The position numbers and the translations under genes were made by a program. The notes under the pieces were generated by a model. It searched no databases, was not told the origin of the DNA, and saw only the letters and a program-made list of their open reading frames with translations. Source: Brassica napus (taxonomy: Eukaryota > Streptophyta > Magnoliopsida > Brassicales > Brassicaceae). From it: 64,000 bases of DNA. The stretch covers positions 35,239,608 through 35,303,607 of the forward strand of contig NC_063452.1 of the NCBI RefSeq assembly GCF_020379485.1. Direction: 5' to 3'. Positions 55,045-64,000 of this stretch are shown here, one piece after another. Position 1 is the stretch's first letter, and every line of letters starts with the position of its first letter.

Positions 55045-56727
55045 AATTAAAACACCCGACCCGGAAATATTTGAAAAACACGTTGAATATTCTAAGTAAA
55101 GTTTTGACCAATTTTCAAAGGAAGAATACAAATAAATACTATAACCTGGTCAACAAAATCCGAAATCAATTACTGAAATCCATACTGTTACAATAAGACG
55201 GTTTGATCAAAACTCTTAAAACATTACCCCAAGTTAAAACACTCTTTCCTGATGGTCTTTATAGCCTCGCGCTTCGGTCCAGTTAATCAACCTTACCTGC
55301 ATCCGCAAAAGGAGGTATGAGTCTACAAAATTACTCAGTGAGGATGCTCAAAACCGCCCACATGGAACTCAATAATCAAACAATAAAATTCAATGTTCCA
55401 TTCTAACAACCTAGCATTTCAATTCTATCAACCTAGCAATTCATTTCCATTATTTTTTACTTAGCCATTTTTCCTATTACTTATCCATTTTCATGCATCC
55501 AAAACGAACAACCTAACATCCGGTTCTATCATTACTTTACTTTAACATTTCCTAACATTTCGACCCAAAGGTCCATCAACCTGCGGCCGTAGCCAAACAT
55601 GTTTCTATAGCCAAACCTGCGGCCGTAGCCAAACCTGCGTCCGAAGCCAACATACACGGCCCGAAGGAAAAAAAAAACATACTTTACTTAATTAAATAAT
55701 ATTCATCTAATCCTCTACTTTCCATAAATTACTTCAATTCTCAATAGGTTTCTATAACATTTCCAACCTAACATTCTAATTATGGTTGAATCAAAACAAC
55801 ATATTTCACATAAACATCTCAATTAAACATGACATCATTTCACGCAATCTAGTATGCAATTATCCTATGAATGCATGAACATTCTTCGATCCTTAAGAAC
55901 CACCTCGAAGGACAAAGAACGAACTTCCCATAAATGATTCCTCTAACGCATAATTATCATTCTAACAAACAAACTATAATAAAAATACAAGTTATTAAGT
56001 TGCCACGAATCACGCCCTCACCTTGGCTGAATCTCTAGGATTCGAAGACTTTAAACTTCCTTGTGTTTCCTGGTGAAGAACTCTTTAGCTCCTCCTCGTT
56101 TGATCCCTCTTCTCAAACTTCTCTCTCTACAAACTCGTTCTTGCTCTGACTTCTCTCTAAATCTAGTTTTCTTGGTTGTCTTGAAATGAGAGCTATAGGT
56201 CTGTTTTTATACTAGTTTCTGGACTTTTTGACCAAGCGGGACATTTCGTGTGATTTCCTTATTTGTCTTGGTCAAAGACTTCCTCACCAAGCCGGTCACT
56301 TAATGCCAATTTCCTTATTTGGCTTGGTCAAACATCACCATCAATGGCTCGACTTGATATTTTCGATTCTTTCATTAGCTGACTCCGCAGATCTGACCTT
56401 ACTTTTGTATTATCCCGCAATGATGGCTAGTCAAACTTTCCTTACTTATTGTCCAACAGCCGAACATTTCTTAATTGGTTTTGCAGTCTTGATCTTGCCT
56501 TACGTATGCTCTGAACATTCCATGATCAGTTTATCATCGCTCCGCCAGTTCCGAATTTATTCCATGGGCTCGCTTAGGATCCGACACATAGTCAAGATAT
56601 GTTCTTATACCCAAAATTCACAATTACAAGTGTTTCCACACTTAGAAAAGCACTCTCCTCGTAGAATAAAACCTCTCACGATTTATTTCCTTCAAATTTA
56701 AAAATACTCCAGGAGCGGGTCGTTACA
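55045..56727 (-). repeat. Chromovirus 5' LTR, decayed
   Basis: Read on the minus strand it starts TGTAACGACCCGCTCC (right end, 56727). It ends near GGGTCGGGTGTTTTAATT before the primer-binding site. The left edge is approximate. A short duplicated phrase CCTGCGGCCGTAGCCAAA lies at about 55578-55640. The frame at 56228-56701 has no supported product. Confidence 0.65.
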
Positions 56728-56734
56728 CTCCGCC

Positions 56735-58164
56735 TTACAAGAAAAAAAGGTTATCAACAGGAAAGAAAAGTTGAGATACCGAGGTACATGAGCATGTAAC
56801 ACGCATCCCCGTTATCTTCCCTTTGTTCTCTACATGATTAAGAAGGCTAACGAGCGCTTCCGTGCATAGAATAAAGATGAAAGGGGACAAATGATCTCCT
56901 TGACGTAAACCTTTTTCTGGAACAATATTCTCCATGGGTTGCCCATTCATAAGCACCATGCATGTAACCAAGGTGATACATCGTAATATCCAAATAATCC
57001 AAGTTTCTGAAATTCCCATTTTTTGCATGACTGTTTCGATGAACGACCACTCCATCCTATCATATGCTTTACTCATATATGTCTTAATGGCCATCCTTTT
57101 ATTACGTCCGCTTGGTTTAGTTCTAAGAGCATGAAACATTTCATGGGCAATCATAATATTGTCTGAAACTGTCTTCCAGCAACAAAGGTACACTGGGTTT
57201 CTGAAATTTTGCCAGGTAAGACTTTCTTTAATCTCTGGCATAAGACCTTACAGATTATTTTGTAGCTTACATTTCAAAAGCTAATGGGCCGAAACTGAGA
57301 CATCACATTAGGCTTAGTTGTCTTCGGGATTAGACAGATATTTGCATCATTCAGACCACTTGCCATCGACCCATCAATAAGGAATTGATTAACCATAAGA
57401 GTTAAATTCTCATTTGCAATATCCCAGAATTTTTGGTAAATCTTCTCTGGATGTATAGCAAAAAGTGGTAATTTGACCTTTCATTCAGTGACCGGAGCTG
57501 TAAGGTCTTTGTTATTTGACTCAGTATTCGTCGTGGATACCTCAGATAACGCATCATCTATATCTTATGGGTTAGAGGACTCGAAGATTTGTCTAAAATA
57601 AGTAGTAGCAATGGCTACTAATCCTTTGTTTCATCAAAGCATGAAAAACTTTTGTATTCCTATCTCCTTCTCTCATCCAAAAGAATAGACTTTTTTGCTT
57701 CGAGAACATCTCCTCTACCTTAAGAGCATTAGATAATTCTTTCACAAATGCTACTATCTCCTCCATCGTAGCATCATCATTCGAGTACAGTTCCTCCACC
57801 TTCTCTTTGCGTTTTTCCACTAGTTTTCATGTATTCAAATTGTGCTCTCTTCTCCACTGGCTTAGAGCTCTACGGTAACTCGAAATAAGTTCCATATATT
57901 TGCGTCCAAAGGAAGATCCGGAGATTTCCATCCATCAAGAATGACTTGCCGCAATTCCTCATTATCCAGCCACCATTTGTCAAATTTGGTTTTTTCGATT
58001 TCTTCTGTGGTTTAGTAAGAATGTCTGCTAGGACCGGACGATGATCCCCATAGTCTCATATAGTTTACAGAAGAATGAGAAAATTTCTCATGCGAGTTTT
58101 TATTTCCAATAGCTTTGTCTAAGCGACATCTAAGAGCTGTTCTTCCTGCTTTCTTTCCTATCTA
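56735..58164 (-). pseudogene. LINE (L1-type) reverse transcriptase fragment
   Basis: Minus-strand frames carry SKAYDRMEWSFIETVMQKMG, with the Asp of RT motif A, and EKGLRQGDHLSPFIFIL, the plant LINE motif B. Further upstream (57593-57820) lies SLFFWMREGDRNTKVFHALM, the typical pre-RT linker. The F-A-D-D motif is missing because the element is cut off at 56735 by the chromovirus LTR. Frames are separated by stops. It lies head-to-head with the hydrolase gene, ending within about 300 bp of its ATG. Confidence 0.85.
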
Positions 58165-58226
58165 AAATAATCTATATGGCCTTTCGAGTGATTGTGAAAT
58201 GCTGAAAAGCCATATAGATTATTTTG
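58165..58226. repeat. Inverted repeat, 17-bp perfect arms
   Basis: AAAATAATCTATATGGC (58165-58181) pairs with GCCATATAGATTATTTT (58210-58226). Several more bases pair imperfectly inside, leaving a loop of about 20. It lies between the LINE fragment and the hydrolase gene. Confidence 0.85.
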
Positions 58227-58439
58227 GGTTGTAACAAAAAAAAATGTCATGAGGACCAACTAAGATTAGTGTCTATATTAGAAAATTTTGCTCATTTGAG
58301 AGCCATATGGAAAAATGATCCGCAAAGTTCAAACAAAAGTCGTTCGTCTCCTCCACACACTAACTTATTGGGTGTAATAATCAGATATCCCACTTTTCTG
58401 CAACATACGAAAGAAAAAGTATCGCTTTTGATTCCCACA

Positions 58440-61400
58440 ATGAACTGTACAATCACAGAGGAGGAATTGGTCTCTCCTTACCTCATCCTCTTCAAATCTC
58501 TCTGTCTCATCCCATTCTTTCACTATCTCTTCTTCCTCTTCTTGGCAATCTTACTCTTCCTCTACTTGTTCCTCGAGATTCATTTCCCCAGATCAGATCC
58601 TATTTCGCTCACCTTCAATCCCAACTCCGACTTGTGCCAGTTTATCGTCTCCAAGTGTCGCCTCCTTCACGGACGGTAATCTTCGTCTTTATCCAATCTT
58701 CAAAAGGAAAGAAAGAAACGCCTCTTTCTTATGTACATTTCGATTTTGCAGCTACTTTCCTACCATCTGGCTTTCAAGCCCTCATCTTCAAACGGCCTTT
58801 CTTAGCCTTTTCGGAAACTCACCTCCTTTCTGCTATAAGCGGTGAGCGCTTTTGCTTGTTCACATCTTGTTAATGTGTTCCTTATTACATTTTTTTCCCT
58901 GTGTTGTGTCAGAAATCTCTTTCAAGCAACAGATGGTGGCACTATTGCTTTGGACTGGTTAATGCATTCTGATGGTACATTGTGCTGTTTCGAGATTTTG
59001 ATTCCCTCTTAGCTCTTTCTGCCTGAAGTAATTTTTTTTATCATGCACAGTCGTGGAAGGCATATCTCAAGTGGTCAACGGCTCAACTCCAGGAAATGAT
59101 AGGACTCCAATTGCTATTGTGGTTCCAGGCCTCACTAGTGATTCTACTGCTGCTGTATTCTTGTTTTACCTTTCCTCTCTACATTCTTCCTTAATGGGTT
59201 GCTTTTGCTTACTTGAAACCTTTTTTTTTATTCCTTTTTCATAGTATATTAAACATCTTGCCTTTAGACTGGCAAAGGAAGGATGGAATGTTGTTGTGAG
59301 CAACCACCGTGGTCTTGGAGGCATTTCTTTAACTGTGAGTTTCTTTGTATTTATTTTGATTCTTCTTTTTCTTGTATCTAGGTAATATTTGTGGTTATGG
59401 GTATTAATTAACTCGATTCACAAGTTCCTCATGATATTCATGATCATACTCTTTCTCTATGTGACCAACAATCTTGCAATCAAGTTCGTATTAAACATGG
59501 TGGAAGAAACATGTCATATGGCTTTACATTATTAAACGGTTTTAATTATGCTTGTGGATTGGGAAACATATGATTGACTGACTGAATCTTCGAATCATTA
59601 ATCAGTCTGACTGCGTCTACAATGCTGGATGGACAGAAGATCTTCGGAAAGTAATTGATCACATACATTCTCAGTTCCCAGAGGCTCCTTTGTTTGCTGT
59701 TGGAACAAGCATCGGTGCCAACGTCCTGGTATTTTGCCTCTCTATATCCTTTGTCTTGCAACGACCATTGTTTGTTCTTATTGGCTTAACGTTTGGGTAT
59801 CCTTACTCTTTTAATTGCAACCTCATCCAGGTAAAATATCTTGGGGAAGATGGCACTGATACACCTCTTGTTGGAGCTACTGCTGTGTGCTCTCCTTGGG
59901 ATCTTTTGGTCAGTAACTGACATTGTGTGATACTGAAATAACGTCTCTCTTTATTTCACGAATATTATTTCCGTTTCAAATCATTATCATTGGGTCACTT
60001 TAGTACTTCTGAAAAACATGGTTGGGTTTCTTTACCTACTCGCTTTTGTTGATGTTTCTCTTCATTTCACTTTCTATTTTTGGGTTCATTCTTATATATA
60101 AATTTTGTCTTGTAATATTCCTCCACTCTACGAATTCTTGCTCTACCATGCCTTACTGTTTAAAATTAATATTTTCTGCAGATATGTGATCGATTCATCA
60201 ACCGTAAACTCGTGCAAAAACTCTATGACAGAGTTCTTACTGTTGGTCTACAAGGCTATGCACAACTGTATGTCTAAATATTCTTGTCTTGTACCTACCT
60301 TCATCTCTCTTTAGTCTTGTCTTTATGTTCATTGCACATGGTTGTACCCGCAGGCACCACTCCATCATTTCTCGGATAGCCGATTGGGAAGGCATTAAGA
60401 AGGTAGATTATTTGATATTTGATTTATATGACCTAATCAAGTTAATTGACTTAAAAGATTCGTTCCTTTTTGTGTCTTGTTGTTTTTAGTCACGTTCGGT
60501 TCGAGAGTTTGACAACTACGCCACCAGACTTGTAGCCAAATTCGAGGTACAGTTTTCGTTGCATATTTCTAGGTATCCTTTGTTTATATATCCTCTCCTT
60601 CCACTAAACCAGTAGAACATCCAATCTTTCTTGCAGACAACTGATGCATACTATAGACATTCGAGCAGTGCGCAGTTTGTGGGAAATGTCGGTGTTCCGC
60701 TCCTTTGCATCAGTGCTTTGGATGATCCAGTTTGTACTAGGGAAGCTATTCCCTGGGACGAATGTAGGTAAGAATCTATTTGCTTTTACTCTGTCATCAC
60801 TATTAATAGGCATCATTCCTCTGGTTCTTCTTCACTTAGGGTCACTGATAAGTCTTTTAAAGGATTCATTCAGAAAATAGTTAAGAGGGAACAATTAGTA
60901 CAATGGACTTTAATTAACTGCATGTGAAGGTATCATAGTATTTGGGGGATTGGTTTTTGGGCCCTAGAAGTTATTCAGATTTGGTTTGGCTCTTGGATAA
61001 GATTTGACAAGATTACCGTTGCCAAATTGAGTTGGTGAATTCTGAAAAAAACAGAGTTTCTCTGTTCCGTCAGTGTGGCTAAATTAGTAAGCGAACGGCA
61101 TTGGGCATTCTAGGAGAAAATTGATGAGTTTCTTGGTTGTGTATTTCTGTTGCATGTGTAATGAAACTTATGTTCCAAGATCTCAACTGTTGCAGGGGAA
61201 ACAAAAACATAGTTCTGGCAACCACAACTCATGGTGGTCATCTTGCTTATTATGAAGGAATTACAGCAACAAGCATGTGGTAATTAATCATTCTGCGTAA
61301 TTATCTCACACTCTATCCACAAAGACTTCTCTCCTTAGGAGGGAAGATAAAATGTGTAAAACTGTTATGTATAGGTGGGTTAGGGCCGTGCAAGAATATT

Positions 61401-61896
61401 TTGAAGTGCTTCTCTCCAGCCCTTATGCAGACCGAAGACAAAAGGTACAAGGGAATTTACTTTTAGTCCATTAGCATGACATGATCCACACTCAGCCTCT
61501 TTCAAGATATTCATTATATTATATTTTCAGACGCAGATCATCCCGGAACCATTGGAATCTTCGATTGATCAGGGACCATATATTCTGGAAACTGGAGAAG
61601 ACGGGCTTGTTGCAGCAGCAGCAGCAAGTGAAGTGGAAACAACAAGAGCTAATGCAGAAGAAGAGGATAGTGCTCAAATTGGAAAGACAAGTTATCATCT
61701 ACATAAAGACAACACTCGTCAAGGTTATAACAGTTTAATCGGTCCTTTAATGAATAGAGTGGATCAGCTTTCAAGATACAGCAGGAAATCGGTATGGCTA
61801 TTAGCTTACATTGCTATAATCTCGACATGGCCACTTCTAGGACCTGCGCTTTTGTTATCAATCAAGAAAAGATTCAGAAGGCTCATAAAAAATTAG
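58440..61896 (+). CDS. Alpha/beta hydrolase, EMB8/ABHD3-like, membrane-anchored, 14 exons
   Basis: Exons are 58440-58675, 58752-58841, 58913-58974, 59051-59154, 59245-59334, 59606-59728, 59831-59908, 60182-60267, 60354-60402, 60490-60546, 60637-60767, 61196-61279, 61375-61444 and 61531-61896. All introns are GT-AG and the sum is 1626 nt, coding 541 residues with no stop. Residues about 24-46 are a hydrophobic anchor. FPTIWLSSPHLQTAF (about 80-95) is the family signature. The nucleophile is Ser229 in GTSIGAN; the acid is Asp354 or Asp355 in LDDPVCT; the base is His384 in THGGHLAYY. Residues about 507-529 form a second hydrophobic segment before a basic tail. The family includes lipid esterases and phospholipases; the substrate here is unknown. 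The length resembles the longer Arabidopsis EMB8-like proteins (possibly AT1G34340, from memory). The ATG at 58440 is chosen although the frame is open upstream to 58224. Confidence 0.92.
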
Positions 61897-62732
61897 AATC
61901 ATAACAGTCAATGATTGTATTTCATTGCAATGTACTTGATAAATAAGGCTGCAATAGGCCATTTGCCATTAAGACTATACAGAGCTCTTACAGGACTTTC
62001 TACCTCAGCAGTAAAAACGTCAGTATCATTCCAAAATGGTTACATCAAAAGGGAGAAGAGAATGAAAAGCAAAAGAAGCTATTTCTTTACCTCTTTATTC
62101 CTTATCACTTGTACCATTCCTTATCACTTGTACCCTAAGCTTTGCTTCCGCTTCCTCCATCATTGTCTTACTCTCTGCTTTCTTCTTCTTCTACCATGCC
62201 TCTTTCTCTGAAGTTCACTTCCTCGTACGCTTCCTCTGCGGCCTATTCCTCAGTTTTGTTTTGTACCTTTCAAACAAACAAAACAAAACTTACCTCAACT
62301 TTTTAATGCATTTAAATCTAGGCCCATGCTATATAATTAATAATAAAATATTATTTTATTTTTTTTGTTTAATATGTATATAATGATTTAACTTTAAAAC
62401 ATAATTATAAAGAACAAGTTACTTAAATACTTAAATATAAAATTATACTTCAATACTGATATGGTGTCTTTGCCAAGATTTGAAACTCAACCATAACAAA
62501 GTTTAAATTGGATGACAAAAAAATTCAATACTGTTATACTGATATATAAATAAAAATATAATATAAAAAAAAAAACATTAAGAGGACATAACTATTATCT
62601 TTTTTTTAAGAAAAAAGGCACAAACAAACAGACACACGATATAAAACAATTCTTGACATAAAATACACTTTAATAAAACTCCACTATTGTTTTGGACGTG
62701 GTTATGTAATTTTACTAATACTATATCTTTTA
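61897..62732 (+). other. Hydrolase 3' flank, AT-rich
   Basis: This is probably 3' UTR for the first few hundred bases. It has CCTTATCACTTGTACC twice in tandem at about 62100-62136. Beyond 62300 it is AT-rich with no gene. Confidence 0.5.
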
Positions 62733-62749
62733 TCCGCGCTACGCGCGGA
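62733..62749. repeat. Perfect hairpin TCCGCGC-TAC-GCGCGGA (Helitron-like)
   Basis: It has 7-bp arms and a 3-base loop in AT-rich flanks. GC-rich hairpins of this kind lie near the 3' ends of plant Helitrons. No matching 5' end is identified. A half copy, ATCCGCGCTACGCATT, lies at about 63955-63970. Confidence 0.5.
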
Positions 62750-62949
62750 ATATAAATTTAAATTTTTATTTGTAACTATTTATTAATATGTGAATATGTT
62801 TTACTTTGTATTTAATTTTCCTTTAATTTTTGATGGTATATATACCAATTTTTCTTTTTTTCCTACTTTGTTGCATTTTTAATTTGGGCTATTTCTTAAA
62901 TAAATTTTATATGCACCACTTAGCTTTTGTTATTATAAATAAAAAAATT

Positions 62950-63705
62950 TATACGTACCCATTATTTAGATAATTTACTATAGGTCTATGGAGAAAAAGA
63001 ATCTACGATCCAAAAATAAATCTGTTTTTAGTGGAACAATATAACTTTGTAAAAGAAATAGTATACGCACCCATTATTTATATAATTTATTATAGCTATC
63101 TAGGCTTGGGACGGATCGGATATCCAGGCAATTTTAAGATATCCGGATCCGGATCCTTATCCAGTGGATCCGTAATTTTATTATCCTTATCCGGATCCGG
63201 GGTTCGCAGATATCCTGGTGTCGGATATCCTTCTAAAAATTATAATATCCGGTGGATATCCGGATCCGGATTTAGATCCTTAAAATAAATAAAAAATAAT
63301 ATTAATATATATAAAATATTAACAATAATTTAAAAATAAAAAAGATAAATAATGTTTTTAATTATTTCTATTTATAATATTACAAAATTTATATAAAATT
63401 TATATATAGTATTATAAAAATGAAAATTTATTAAATAAAATTAGTTTTTATATATAGATATTACTATTTTTGAAATAATTATTAATAAAATTTACGGATC
63501 CGGATATCCGGACTAAAAAATCAAGATATCCGGATCCGGATTCGGCTTTGACGGATCTAACATTTTACTATCCGGATCCGGATTTGGCCTCTCCGGATAT
63601 CCGGATATCCGGATCGGATTTCAGATCAAATTCGGATCTCAGATAAAAGTCCCAGGCCTAGCTAGGTCTATGGGGAAAAAGAGTCTACGATCCAAAGATA
63701 AATAG
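62950..63705. repeat. 112-bp tandem duplication, second copy interrupted
   Basis: ACGTACCCATTATTTAGATAA with its following TAGGTCTATGGAGAAAAAG (62953-63020) is repeated from 63065 as ACGCACCCATTATTTATATAA. The second copy resumes at about 63664 (AGGTCTATGGGGAAAAAGAG). The interrupting block is the MITE-like element. Confidence 0.7.
63101..63660. mobile_element. MITE-like element with GGATCCGGATATCC words
   Basis: Terminal inverted repeats TAGGCTTGGGAC (63101-63112) and GTCCCAGGCCTA (63649-63660) differ at one base. GCTA occurs on both sides (63095-63098, 63661-63664) as a possible target duplication. The interior has clusters of ATCCGGATCCGGAT at both ends and an AT-rich centre. It codes for nothing convincing; the superfamily is not assigned. 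Confidence 0.6.
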
Positions 63706-64000
63706 ATTTGGAAAAACAACAGAAATAAATATTGTATTCATACAAGTTAAAGCAATCATGAGACAGCTACGTACCACAAATAATGTTAATCATTTTAAAT
63801 TTGTTGGACATAAAACAATGAATGAATAAATAAACAACTTTCATGAGATCATCTACATGCCGATTCCGATTCTGATTCCGGTTCCAGTTTCGAAGCGCAC
63901 GTCCGATAAAACTTCTGTGCAACGTAGATACTCAACAAAGATTTCAAACAATTTATCCGCGCTACGCATTACATGCCCAACAAAGATTCCAAACAATTTA
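63706..64000. other. AT-rich tail with short direct repeat
   Basis: No gene. CAACAAAGATTTCAAACAAT at about 63933 recurs with one change at 63978, 45 bp later. The window ends in the second copy. Confidence 0.5.

Noticed and set aside
56228..56701. 157-residue plus-strand frame as a gene
   Set aside because: It lies within a decayed chromovirus LTR, has no domain and ends at the LTR edge.
63097..63660. Coding frame rich in Gly-Ser (63031-63288)
   Set aside because: It is produced by the GGATCCGG repeats of the MITE-like element.

Overview
The window looks like plant nuclear DNA from a Brassicaceae genome, most likely Brassica or a close relative. The evidence is Athila, Tat and chromovirus type Ty3/Gypsy elements, a LINE remnant, LTR primer-binding sites matching plant tRNA-Asp and initiator tRNA-Met, and one ordinary intron-containing plant gene. 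About 58 kb is nested transposons; the last 6 kb holds the only convincing host gene, a 14-exon alpha/beta hydrolase of the EMB8/ABHD3 type (58440-61896). I see no rRNA or tRNA gene, CRISPR array, or prokaryotic or viral operon.

Layout. E1 (1-3381 plus 13076-13335, minus strand) is an Athila-like gag-protease element cut by the window edge. Its 5' LTR is split by E2 (3382-13075, plus), a complete element with 1349-bp LTRs and target-site duplication (TSD) TAAAG. E2 carries gag, protease and a long unfamiliar ORF but no reverse transcriptase or integrase. The E1 LTR fragment ends abruptly at 13335, joined to E3 (13336-19642, plus), the 3' half of a Tat-lineage element with integrase, an antisense ORF and one LTR; solo LTR S1 (14858-16164, TSD AAAAT) sits inside it. 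E4 (19643-21040 and 51563 to about 53.2 kb, plus) is another gag-only Athila relative. Its gag gene is split by E5 (21041-51562), a 30.5-kb Athila element with 1145-bp LTRs, gag, protease, RT, RNase H, integrase and an ATHILA ORF-1 gene. E5 is itself interrupted three times: E6 (27370-35232, TSD AGTGG), a non-coding Tat relative, inside integrase; E7 (36811-44864, TSD CCCAT), a Tat element lacking gag, inside ORF-1; and S2 (46959-49954), a 3.0-kb solo LTR, in the 3' spacer. Beyond E4 lie a decayed chromovirus with its LTR (about 53.4-56.7 kb, minus) and a LINE fragment (56.7-58.2 kb, minus). Then come the hydrolase gene and an AT-rich tail with a MITE-like element and a Helitron-like hairpin.

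Most retroelement genes are broken by stops and frameshifts. Insertion order can be read from the nesting: E4 before E5 before E6, E7 and S2; E1 before E2; E3 before S1.

The most interesting signal is not a gene. The palindrome TCGATCGA recurs at exactly 24-bp steps in clusters of two to six. It occurs in LTRs and in coding DNA, in different reading frames and in several element families, while the 16-bp spacers vary. A second family (E6/E7) carries a different palindrome, GGTCGCTACGTAGCGACC, at about 34-bp steps in its LTRs. A hairpin box with loop AGGCAA or AGACAA is shared by E2, E4 and E5.
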